Assembly: GCF_001427305.1 (NCBI RefSeq)
Contig: NZ_LMFZ01000003.1
Span: 124,001-188,000, forward strand
Origin: Duganella sp. Root1480D1
Lineage (GTDB): Bacteria > Pseudomonadota > Gammaproteobacteria > Burkholderiales > Burkholderiaceae_D
DNA: 64,000 nt
Direction of reading: 5' to 3'
Shown: positions 28,674 through 38,400 of the stretch, in pieces
Layout of the letters: every line of letters begins with the position of its first letter
Numbering within the stretch: position 1 is the first letter of the stretch
Made by a program: the position numbers and the translations under genes
Notes under the pieces: generated by a model
Database searches by the model: none
The model's input: the letters and a program-made list of their open reading frames with translations, nothing else
What the model was told of the DNA's origin: nothing

Positions 28674-29413
28674 TTGAACCACCGGTCTTCGATCTGCTTG
28701 TAGCGCGGCGAATTGAGCAGCTTGTCGTAACCCTCGTTGAATTTGCCCAGCATCTCGCGGCTGTCAGGTGCAGACTTGCTGAAGGCGATGAACAGGTCTG
28801 GCGTAGCGACCGTCCCCACCAGCGTAAAACGGCCGGCAAATTCATCGGGCTTGCTGCGGAACAGGGCGCGGGCGATGCGTTCTTCAGCCGCCATGTATTC
28901 GATGCGATCGGCCATCAGCATGCGGAAGCCGTATTCGTTCTTGTCCACCACCCGGCGCCGGATCTGCGTATTGACGTCGAATTCCTCGCCGTATTCATAG
29001 TCGCGCTGCACGCCGACAGTGTGCCCCTCCAGGTCTTTGGTGCGCAGCCCGCGCTGGCGCGAGCCCGAGCGCGCGTAAATATTCATGCGGGTTGAAAACA
29101 GCGGCATGCGCGGCCACAGGTAAAAGGGCCTGATCAGGCTGTTCGGGACCGCGTCAAAGCATGCCGTCAATTGGCCGGCACGCGTTTCAGCCATGCAGCG
29201 GGAATAGGGAAGGGCCCTGAATTCGGCGCGCACACCTGCAAGGGCAAAGGCTTCGCGTACCACGTCGACGGCAAAACCCTGGGGATGCTGCTGGGGCGCC
29301 GACGAATATGGCGCCCAATCATCTTCCGCTCCGATGACCACCGTGGGGCCGGCGCATGCGTGCGATACGGTAAGCAGTACCGCAAGAATTGTTAAAAGAA
29401 GCACACGGCACAT
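28670..29413 (-). CDS. periplasmic solute-binding protein, family 3 type
   Basis: The 247-residue protein has a signal peptide (MCRVLLLTILAVLLT to about residue 21) and the two-lobed SBP family 3 pattern: VIGAEDDWAPYS, then GFAVDVVREAFA. No permease or ATPase is adjacent; instead it is translationally coupled to a histidine kinase, suggesting sensing and not import. I chose the ATG at 29413 for a standard signal peptide; an ATG at 29446 adds 11 residues. Neither start has a strong ribosome binding site. Confidence 0.85.
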   Translation of the reverse strand: MCRVLLLTILAVLLTVSHACAGPTVVIGAEDDWAPYSSAPQQHPQGFAVDVVREAFALAGVRAEFRALPYSRCMAETRAGQLTACFDAVPNSLIRPFYLWPRMPLFSTRMNIYARSGSRQRGLRTKDLEGHTVGVQRDYEYGEEFDVNTQIRRRVVDKNEYGFRMLMADRIEYMAAEERIARALFRSKPDEFAGRFTLVGTVATPDLFIAFSKSAPDSREMLGKFNEGYDKLLNSPRYKQIEDRWFK

Positions 29414-29601
29414 GTTGAGTGACACCGTAGGGAAAGCGGGCTGCATTGAGGCAAGTATAAACTTTGCGTTCGCTAGCGTTTAACTATTTGGCGCGCCTGT
29501 TGTAGCCGAACCATAGAACCCGGCCGACCTGCAGTGGAATTTCTAATGTTTCAGGTTTATTGCAAAAATGTAATACAGATCAAGGAAATTTAATTGTACA
29601 A

Positions 29602-29617
29602 TGTGAAATTTTTCACC
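29602..29617. promoter_or_regulatory. CRP/FNR-family-type operator
   Basis: TGTGA-N6-TCACC matches the CRP-type palindrome TGTGA-N6-TCACA at 9 of 10 fixed positions. It lies in a 227-bp AT-rich gap between divergent genes, 23 bp before the first gene of the collar/TPS cluster. A CRP, Vfr or Clp-type regulator could bind here. The promoter itself is not clear. Confidence 0.5.
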
Positions 29618-29640
29618 GATAGAAAAGTTTTAAGTTTGCC

Positions 29641-29907
29641 GTGTCGACAGTTGTTTCCTATTTCCAGGCCCGCCTCGGGGCCGAGTTCCTCATCGCCGGT
29701 TCAGCCTTGTCGCTGGTCTTGACTGAAGTCCAGCCAACGGCCAATCCATGCGCGTTTGCGCTGACTTTCCAGGGTCCTGCCACGCCGGAACTGGAGCAGC
29801 AAACCATCATCCTGGAACGTAACGGCGATGACGCTATTGCAATTTTCATCGTCCCTGCAGGCTGCAACAGCGCCGGGATGCTGTACCACGCCGTATTTAA
29901 CAATTAA
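29641..29907 (+). CDS. small DUF6916-like protein
   Basis: The 88-residue protein has no signal peptide. Its pattern YFQARLGAEF, then FALTFQGPATPELEQQT and a closing FIVPAG...LYHAVFNN, resembles DUF6916, a small beta-rich domain found beside tail-collar genes. The start is a GTG with no convincing ribosome binding site, but no other start fits. It heads an operon-like run with three collar-domain genes, the next beginning 18 bp later. Function is unknown; family assignment is from memory of the pattern. Confidence 0.7.
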   Translation: MSTVVSYFQARLGAEFLIAGSALSLVLTEVQPTANPCAFALTFQGPATPELEQQTIILERNGDDAIAIFIVPAGCNSAGMLYHAVFNN

Positions 29908-29925
29908 CCCTCAACAGGAGACCAT

Positions 29926-30432
29926 ATGGCAGAGCCATACTTGGCCGAGATCAAGCTCGTCTCGTTTAATTTCCCGCCGAAAGGTTGGGCTTTTTGCAAT
30001 GGGCAGCAGTTGCCGATCAATCAGAACCAGGCCTTGTTCTCCTTGCTGGGAACCACCTACGGCGGGAATGGACAAACCACGTTTGCGCTGCCGGACCTGC
30101 GCGGCCGCGTCCCGGCCCATGCCGGCATCGGCATCATCCAGGGCCAGGCCGGTGGCGCGTTCGAGCACACCTTGTCCCAGGCTGAAATGCCAGGCCACAG
30201 CCACCGCCTGAACGCCAGCACGGCAGTCGCAACGACCAATGACCCGAACGGCGCACTACTGGCGCGCAAGGGCCGGCTGACCGCGGATGTCTTCAATGGC
30301 TCGCCAAACGTGGGCCTGGTGTCGACGCAGGTCTCCAGCATCGGCGGTTCGCAGCCGCACGAGAATACCCAACCCTACCTGGCGCTGAATTTCATCATTG
30401 CGCTGCAGGGCATTTTCCCTAGCCAGAATTGA
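29926..30432 (+). CDS. tail-collar domain protein 1 (MdpB-like)
   Basis: The 168-residue protein has the phage tail-collar fold at its N-terminus: PYLAEIKLVSFNFPPKGWAF, LFSLLGTTYGG and FALPDLRGRVPAH. It closes with GGSQPHENTQPYLALNFII. Similar bacterial proteins are annotated as microcystin-dependent protein MdpB or phage tail proteins, with unknown role. No other phage genes are nearby. AGGAG precedes the ATG. It is the first of three paralogues in tandem. Confidence 0.88.
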   Translation: MAEPYLAEIKLVSFNFPPKGWAFCNGQQLPINQNQALFSLLGTTYGGNGQTTFALPDLRGRVPAHAGIGIIQGQAGGAFEHTLSQAEMPGHSHRLNASTAVATTNDPNGALLARKGRLTADVFNGSPNVGLVSTQVSSIGGSQPHENTQPYLALNFIIALQGIFPSQN

Positions 30433-30444
30433 GTGGAGCCAACC

Positions 30445-30972
30445 ATGTCTGATCCTTATATTGGCGAAATCCGCATGTTTGGCGGTAACTTCGCGCCGGC
30501 CGGATGGGCTTTTTGCGATGGCCAACTGCTGCCCATTTCCGAATACGACACCCTGTTTACACTGATCGGCACCACCTATGGCGGCGACGGGCAGTCGACT
30601 TTCGCGCTTCCTGATATGCGCAGCCGTGTGCCGCTGCATTGCGGCAGCCTGCAAGGCCGCAGCTTCACCATCGGCGAAATGGGTGGGGCAGAGAGCGTCA
30701 CGCTGACTTCGCAGCAAATCCCGAGCCATACCCACACCATTATCGGCAGCACCGAACGCGGTAGTGGCGCCTTCACCAACCTGACCGGTTATCCGGCAGC
30801 GACGGTGAGCGCCGGCACGGCGCTGTACGGCACCTCCGACAATAATGTGCAGCCGATGGCGGCAGGGGCCATCACAGCGGCGGGCGGGTCGCAACCGCAC
30901 GACAACATGGCGCCTTACCTCGGCGTCAATTTCATCATTTCGCTGTTCGGCATATTCCCGCAGCAGGCTTGA
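30445..30972 (+). CDS. tail-collar domain protein 2 (MdpB-like)
   Basis: The 175-residue paralogue of its upstream neighbour has the same markers: DPYIGEIRMFGGNFAPAGWAF, LLPISEYDTLFTLIGTTYGG, FALPDMRSRVPLH and a closing GGSQPHDNMAPYL. GGAG lies before the ATG at 30445; a GTG at 30433 is a weaker alternative. It lies 12 bp after collar gene 1. The middle region (about 85-145) is the most divergent part of the three copies. Confidence 0.88.
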   Translation: MSDPYIGEIRMFGGNFAPAGWAFCDGQLLPISEYDTLFTLIGTTYGGDGQSTFALPDMRSRVPLHCGSLQGRSFTIGEMGGAESVTLTSQQIPSHTHTIIGSTERGSGAFTNLTGYPAATVSAGTALYGTSDNNVQPMAAGAITAAGGSQPHDNMAPYLGVNFIISLFGIFPQQA

Positions 30973-30982
30973 GGACCTTTCG

Positions 30983-31510
30983 ATGAGTTCACCATTTGTT
31001 GCGGAAATCCGCATGTTTGCATGCAACTTCGCGCCGACCGGCTGGGCCACCTGCGATGGGCAGCTGCTGCCGATCTCGCAGAACACGGCGCTGTTTTCCC
31101 TGCTCGGCACCACTTATGGCGGCGATGGCAAATCGACCTTTGCCTTGCCCGACCTGAACGGACGCACGCCGCTGCACCCGGGGCAAGGGGCTGGCCTGTC
31201 GCTGCGCGACCTGGGTGAGCAGGGCGGCAGCGACACCGTCAGCCTGCTCGAATCGGAAATGCCGGTGCATTCCCATAACCTGCAAGCGACTACCGTCACC
31301 GCCAACCAGCTGGCGCCAGGCGCCTCGAGCGGCTTTGCCAAGTCCGGTTCGATGAACCAGATCTACAGCAAGACCACCGCCGGCATGTCGCCAATGCGGC
31401 CTGAAGTATTGGCCGTAGCAGGCAGCGGCCAGCCGCATAACAACCGCCAGCCATACCTGGGCATGTTGTTCTGCATCGCGCTGCAGGGTGTTTTCCCCCC
31501 GCGTTCGTGA
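30983..31510 (+). CDS. tail-collar domain protein 3 (MdpB-like)
   Basis: The third collar protein is 175 residues long, with SSPFVAEIRMFACNFAPTGW, GTTYGGDGKSTFALPDLNGR and a closing SGQPHNNRQPYLGML. It starts 10 bp after collar gene 2 with AGGA upstream. Its stop codon shares a base with the ATG of the acetyltransferase gene, so the two are translationally coupled. The tight spacing supports one operon. Confidence 0.88.
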   Translation: MSSPFVAEIRMFACNFAPTGWATCDGQLLPISQNTALFSLLGTTYGGDGKSTFALPDLNGRTPLHPGQGAGLSLRDLGEQGGSDTVSLLESEMPVHSHNLQATTVTANQLAPGASSGFAKSGSMNQIYSKTTAGMSPMRPEVLAVAGSGQPHNNRQPYLGMLFCIALQGVFPPRS

Positions 31511-31983
31511 TGAAGGTCACCCTGCGCAGTGAGGCTGCGCTGGACCGCGCCTTCCTGCGCGCGCTGTTCGGCGAAGTCCGTGTGCGCGAACTAAGGCTGG
31601 CCGGCATGGATCAAGGCCTGCTGCAGCCACTGCTTGACATGCAGTTCGAGGCGCAGCGGCAGTCGTACCGGCAAGCCTATCCGTTGGCGCGCTTCGACAT
31701 CATCGAAGTCGACGGCCTTCCTGCCGGGCGGCGCATCGTGGCGCAAGCGGGGGATGCCCTGCATCTGGTCGACCTCGCATTGATGCCGGCATGGTGCGGG
31801 AATGGCATCGGTAGCGCGCAACTGCGCGGCCTGCAGCGGGAAGCAGCCGGCGCAGGCATGCCGCTGCGCTTACATGTAGCACTGAATAATCGGGCCGAGG
31901 CGCTATATCGCCGCCTCGGCTTCAAAGAAACTGGGGTGTCCGGCATGCGCCGGGCCATGGAATGGGAGAACGACAATGAATGA
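31510..31983 (+). CDS. GNAT-family acetyltransferase
   Basis: The 157-residue protein has the GNAT core: a VDLALMPAWCGNGIGSAQLRG strand-helix pair carrying the acetyl-CoA P-loop (GNGIGS) and a closing NNRAEALYRRLGFKETG. It should transfer an acetyl group to an amine; the acceptor is unknown. The start overlaps the stop of collar gene 3 (TGATG), and its own stop overlaps the next gene by 8 bp. Its place inside the operon suggests that it modifies one of the co-encoded proteins, which is inference. Confidence 0.85.
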   Translation: MKVTLRSEAALDRAFLRALFGEVRVRELRLAGMDQGLLQPLLDMQFEAQRQSYRQAYPLARFDIIEVDGLPAGRRIVAQAGDALHLVDLALMPAWCGNGIGSAQLRGLQREAAGAGMPLRLHVALNNRAEALYRRLGFKETGVSGMRRAMEWENDNE

Positions 31984-32392
31984 TCGAGTAACTTCGCGAC
32001 GCACCTTGCTGAAAGCAGGTGGCGGTTCCTTGCTGGCGGCGGGCCTGGGCCTGCGCACGCCGGCGGCGCTTGCCGATGAAACCGGCAACCGCTTTGGCTG
32101 GAGCCGTGCCGCTGCCGAACGCCTGGTGGGCCAGGTCTTCTGGCTGAACCACCCGGAGCATCGCGCTTTGCAAATCAAGCTGGAACGGGTGCAAGCCTCC
32201 AAACTCGCACCTGATGGCGCGGCAGCAAAACAATTCACGCTGGTGTTTTCGGCCGCTGCGCAGCCGGCCATCCAGGCCGGCAGCTACGAAATCGAAAATG
32301 AAGCCATGGGCCGCCAGTTGGTGTTCCTTCAGCCAGGCGCCCGCCAGGGTGCGCTGATCACGCTACGCGCCGACTTCAACCTGCACGTTTAA
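31976..32392 (+). CDS. Tat-exported DUF6916-like protein
   Basis: The 138-residue protein has a Tat signal (SRRTLLKAGGGSLLAAGLGL, cleavage near LADE) followed by a domain with FTLVFSAAAQPAIQAGSYEI and LITLRADFN, resembling DUF6916. It appears to be the exported counterpart of the 88-residue protein that opens this cluster. Tat export implies folding before export. It overlaps the acetyltransferase gene by 8 bp and precedes the TpsA gene by 9 bp. Confidence 0.75.
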   Translation: MNDRVTSRRTLLKAGGGSLLAAGLGLRTPAALADETGNRFGWSRAAAERLVGQVFWLNHPEHRALQIKLERVQASKLAPDGAAAKQFTLVFSAAAQPAIQAGSYEIENEAMGRQLVFLQPGARQGALITLRADFNLHV

Positions 32393-32401
32393 GGAAACAC
32401 A

Positions 32402-35400
32402 ATGCACAAACACGCCTCCGCCAACCGTTTTTATCGCCTCGTCTGGAGCACGGTGCATCGCTGCTGGGTGGCCGTTGCCGAGGGCACGCGCAGCCACGGC
32501 AAGGGTGGCGTGCGCCGCCGCGCCGCCGCCGTGCTGGCGGGCAGCCTGGCCATGGCGGGAGCGGCTGCAGCCGGCGCGCCGCCAGTCAACGCGCTGCCAA
32601 CCGGCATGCAGTTGGTGGCAGGCCAGGCTGGCGTGAATGTGCAAGGCGGCAGCATGACGGTCAGTCAGGCCACGCAGCAGGCCATCATGAACTGGCAGGG
32701 TTTCGATATCGGCGCCAATGCGCAGGTGCGTTTCAACCAGCCGGATGCGTCGGCGGTGGCGCTGAACCGGGTGGTGGGCGGGGAGGCAAGCGCCATCTTC
32801 GGCAAGCTGTCGTCCAACGGCAAGGTATTTCTGGTCAATCCGCAAGGGGTGCTGTTTGGCACCAGTGCGCAGGTGGATGTGGGCGGATTGGTCGCATCGA
32901 GCCTTGGCATCACCGACCAGTCTTTCCTGTCCGGCAGCTATCGTTTCAGCGGCAGCGGTGCCGGCGCGGTACGCAATGAGGGCCGCATCAATGCTGCTGG
33001 CGGCGTCGTGGCGCTGCTGGCGCCAACCGTATCGAACCAGGGCAGCATTTCGGCGCAAGGCGGCAGCGTGGCACTGGCGGCCGGCAGTGCGGTCGGCATG
33101 GACTTGCGCGGCGACGGCTTGATCATGCTGCGTGTGGAACAGGGCGCGCTCGATGCGCTGGCCGAGAACAAGGGCCTGCTGCAGGCCGATAGCGGACAGG
33201 TTCTGCTGACGGCCAAGGCGGCCGATGCGCTGGCGCGTTCCACCGTCAATAACGCTGGGGTTGTGCAAGCGCGGGGACTGGTGGCCGATGGCGGCACGAT
33301 CCGGCTGGTGGGCGACGGGCTGGTGCAGGCAGGCCAGCTTGACGCTTCATCCAGCAAGGGCCGGGGCGGCAGCGTCAGGATCGCGGGCGGCTTCGTTGCG
33401 CTCGATGGCGCGGTGCGCGCGGACGGCGTGCGCGGCGGCAGCGTGGACGTGGGAGCGGCCGGCGACCTGTCCGCTGCTGCGGCGCTGTCGGCAGCCGGCA
33501 CGGCAGGCAAGGGCGGCAGCATCAAGCTGGTCTCCGGTGCCGGCCTGGCGGAGAATACCTCGGCTTCCACCAATGTGAGCGGCGCCACCGACGGCGGCGC
33601 TGTATCGCTGCAAGCCGGCGGCAGCCTGCTGTCTTCCGGCCGGCACGATGCGCACGGCGCGGCGGGGATGGGCGGGCGGGTCGACATCAGCGGCGCCGAC
33701 GTGCGCCTGATGGCCGCGAACGTCGATGCTTCCGGAGCTACCCAGGGTGGCCTGGTACGCGTGGGCGGGGCTTTCCAGGGCGGTGCACAGCGCGCCGATG
33801 CGCCGGACGCAGACCGCTTCGCTGCACGCTGGGGCGTCATGGCCAATATCGCCAATGCCGATGCCACCTTCATCAACGACAGCACCACGCTGGACGTCTC
33901 GGCGCGCGGCGCAGCAGGACAAGGCGGTACTGCTGTCGTGTGGTCGCAGCAGCAAACCACCATGCTGGGCGCGGTCAAGGCCACTGGTGCCGCACGTGGC
34001 GGAGCGGTCGAGATCTCCTCGCACGAGGATTTGCGGCATGTGGGCCTGGAACGGCTGGACATCGGCGCCGGCGGCCGCCTGTTGCTGGACCCTAAGAATA
34101 TCGTGATCGGCAGCTTCGCCAACCAGTGGACGTATGACGCTGTCATCGGCAAAGGCTTCAGCGGCGGCAAGAACCGCGACGTGGCCAGCCTGAAGGAAGG
34201 CGACTGGTTCGGCTACGGCGTAGCGCTGACTTCCGACGGCAAGGGCCTTGCGGTCGGCGCGCCGCTCGACGACGGCGTTGCCGGCGCCGCCGATGCCAAT
34301 TACGGCGCCGTGCGCCTGTTTACGTTCAGCGACGGCCAGTTCAACGGCGGTGCGCTGGTCGGCACCATCGGTCATGGCTACACCGGCGGCAACAACTTCA
34401 ATATGTCGGCCCAGTTGACGGGCGGCGACGCATTCGGCAGTTCCGTCGCATTGAGCAGGACCGGCGACGTGCTGGCCGTCGGCGCGCTTGGCAGCGACTA
34501 CGCCGGCAAGGTGTACACCTTCGGCTTTGGCACCGGCTTCACTGCACCGGCATTGACCCAGACGATTGCCAGCAGCGCCGGCGGATCGAATGGCTTCGGC
34601 GTCGCGGTGGCCCTGAATGGTGACGGCGACAAGCTGGCAGTGGGCGCATTGTTCGACAGCAGTGTCGAACTGTTCACCAAATCGAATGGCAGCTTCTCAA
34701 GCCTGGCCACCCTGAACGGTACCGCAGACACCCAGTTTGGCAGCGCCGTGGCGCTCAATGACGCCGGCACGCAACTGGCGGTCGGGGCTCCGGCCGAGAA
34801 CAACAGCAAAGGCATGGTCTACCTGTACTCCACGCCGTTCACTTCGCTGGCCGGCCAGGGCTCGATCGGCCAGGGCGGCAGCAAGCTCAATATCAACCTG
34901 AATGACGGCGAGTTGTTCGGTTCGTCGCTGGCGATGAACGATGCCGGGACGCGCCTGGCAATCGGTTCGCCAACGAACGGCGGACTTGACAGCGCGGGCA
35001 CCGGCCCTGGCGCGGTGCGTATCATCGACTATACCGGCACCTTCTCGGCGCCTGCGGTAACGGCGGTGATCGGCCGCGATTACACCCAGGGCGCAAACGC
35101 CAGCCTAGACATCAACGACTATGGCAATTTCGGCTTTGCCGTAGCCATGAACGGCGCCGGTGACAGCCTGGCGGTAGCCCAGCCTTTCGCCGATTCGGCC
35201 GATGGCAGCACGTTCCAGACCGGAGCGGTCAGCTTGTTCCGCCTGCTGCCGGCCCCCGCAGCCGCTTCCTTGTCGTTCGGCCAGTCCTATCCGCAAGCGA
35301 ACGTCAACGCCTCGGTGGACGCGCAGAAGCTGGCCGCCGCCCTGGCTGCGGGCACCAGCATTACGCTGCAAGCCAATAACGACATCACCTGGCAGGCCGG

Positions 35401-38400
35401 CAACGCCATCAACGCTGCCGGCACCGGCGACCTGTCGCTGCAGGCCGGCCGCAGTGTCGAGCTGAACTCGAACATCGCCATGGGCGGCAAGCTGAGCGTC
35501 ACCGCCAATGCCGGCACCGGCGCCGGCGTGGTGAGCGCCTATCGCAGTGCCGGCAACGCGGCCATCACGGTTGCCAACGGTACTGCCATCAATGCCGGCG
35601 ACGTCAGCCTGACCATCGATACCGGTGCCGGCCAGGCGGAATCCGCCAGCGGCGATATCGCCATCGCAGGCGCAGTCAGCGCCAAGACGATCACCATCAT
35701 CAACAAGGGCCCAACGGCCGGAAGCGACGTCGTGATCAACACCGGCGGCAGCCTGGCTGGTTCGGGCGGCGGCGGTGCAGCCACGGTCGTTGTGGCCTCA
35801 GCGGGCGCCAATGGCGGCACCTTTACCAACAATGCCGGCAGCAATGCGCTGCGGGGCGGGGCCAACGGCTATTACCATGTGTATGCGGATGCGCCGGCCA
35901 ATGCCCTGGAAGGGATGAGCGGCTACAACAAGCATTACAACCAGTCGTACACCGGAGCGTCTCCTGCGTACACCGCCGCGGGCGGCAACTGGTTCATGTA
36001 CAAGCTGGCGCCGACACTGACCGTCACCGCGCAGAACGCCAGCAAGGTCTACGACGGCACAGGATCGCTGCCGGCGTTCAGCTATAACGTCACCGGCTAT
36101 ATCGATGGCGATGCGGGCGGCATCTCCGGCTCGGCCGCCGCGACGGAATTCACCAGGAACGTCGGGACCTATAGCCTGAACAAGGGCAGCCTGCTCAGCG
36201 ACCTGGGCTACAACATCAGTTTCGCCACCGGCAAAACCCTGACCGTCACGCCGAAAGCGCTGACCGTCACCGCGACGGGTATCGACAAGGTGTACGACGG
36301 CCTGGCAAGCGCGAGCGTGACGCTGGGCGACGACCGGGTCAGTGGCGACCAGTTGACCGCGAGCGCAACGTCGAGCACTTTCGCCAACAAGAATGCCGGC
36401 AATGGCAAGGCGGTCACCGTGAGCGGCATTGCGCTGTCTGGGACCGATGCGGCGAACTATTCGCTGGTGTCGTCAATGGCGGCGACTACTGCGAACATCA
36501 GCCAGCGCACGCTCAATGTGAGCGCGACGGCCTCCAACAAGGTTTATGACGGTTCGCTCAGTGCCAGCGCAACCCTCGGCGACGACCGTGTGGCCGGCGA
36601 TACGCTGACGGTCAGCCAGGCCGGCGCCACGTTTGCAGTCAAGGACGTGGGCGTCGCCAGGACGGTGCAGGTGACCGGGCTTTCCCTGTCGGGCACCGAT
36701 GCGGCCAACTATGCGCTCGGAGCCACTACGGCTTCGACTGCAGCCGATATCACCCAGCGCCTGCTGACGGTAGGCGTGAACGCAGCGGACAAGGTCTACG
36801 ATGGCGCACTGGCTGCGACGGTCGGCTATACGGACAATCGCGTAAGCGGCGACGTGTTGACGATTTCGAGCAGCGCCGCGTTCGCAGACAAGAACGTCGG
36901 TAGCGCGAAATCGGTCACGGCAACGGGCCTGGCTCTGTCAGGTGCCGACGCGGGCAATTATTCGCTGGCTTCGACCACTGCCGGTACCACGGCGTCGATC
37001 ACGGCGCGCACGCTGACTGTGACGGCAAGCGGCAACGACAAGGTGTACGACCGCTCCCAGGCGGCAACAGTGAGTCTCAGCGATGACCGCGTGGCGGGTG
37101 ATGTGCTGTCGGTCAGCGGCAGTGCATCCTTCAGCGACCGGAATGCCGGCATCGCCAAGGATGTCAGCGTAACCGGAATCGCCATCACGGGAGCCGATTC
37201 AGGCAATTACGTGCTGTCGTCGACCCAGGCTGCCACCAAGGCAGATATCGGCAAGCGAGCGCTGACGGTGACCATGACCGGAGGGAATAAGACCTATGAC
37301 GGCACGACCAATGCGACGGTCGGCCTGGCAAGCGATGTGCTGGGCGGCGACAGCCTGTCGCTGGGTAGCGCCAGTGCCAGCTTTACCAGCAAGGATGCCG
37401 GCAACGGCAAGACGGTGAACGTCAGCGGCATTTCCATCGTTGGCGGCACGGACGCGGACAATTACGCGCTGGCCTCCAGCACCATCAGCGGAACGGCCGA
37501 TATTGCGGCACGCACGCTGGTGGTGACTGCGACCGGGGGCAACCGGGTTTATGACGGTAGCCGCAATGCCGTTGTGACCCTGGGCGATGACCGCGTCAAT
37601 GGCGATGCGCTGTCGGTCAGCGGCAATGCCTCGTTCGCCGACAAGAACGTGGGCACTGCCAAGGATATCAGCGTGACGGCAGTTTCGCTGTCCGGCGCCG
37701 ATGCGGGCAACTACGTACTGTCGGCCAACCCGGTTACCACCAAGGCCGACATCAGCGCACGCACCTTGAATGCCACGGCGACCGGCGCGGACAAGGTGTA
37801 TGACCGCGGCACCACGGCATCCGTGACGCTTGGCGATGACCGTGTCGCCGGAGACGTCCTGTCGCTTGCCTTTGGCGCCGCAAACTTCACCGACAAGAAT
37901 GCCGGCATTGGCAAGACGATCAATGTCAGCGGCATCTCCGCAACGGGAACGGATTCCGGCAATTATGTGCTGGCATCGACCAATGCGACTGCCAGCGGCA
38001 ACATCACGCCGCGCACGCTGGTGGTCGGCGCACAGGCTTCCAGCAAGGTGTATGACGGTGGCCTGTCCGCCAGCGCGAGCTATACCGACGACCGACTGGC
38101 TGGCGACCAGTTGTCGGTCAGCGGTAATGCCAGCTTCGCCGACAAGAACGTGGGCAACGGCAAGACCGTGACTGCCAACGGACTGGCGCTGTCCGGTACT
38201 GATGCCGCCAACTATGCCCTGGCGGCGAACAGTGTCGCTACGACGGCCAATATCACGCCGCGTACCCTGAACGTCAGTGTGCAAGGCAATAAGGTCTATG
38301 ACGGCAGCACTGCGGTGTCGGCAAACTTTAGCGATGACCGCGTGGCGAACGACGTGCTGACCGTCAGCGGCACCAGCAATTTCAGCAACAAGAATGCCGG

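Noticed and set aside
29926..31510. Prophage or tailocin remnant
   Set aside because: Only collar-domain proteins are present; there are no capsid, sheath, baseplate, lysis or integrase genes.
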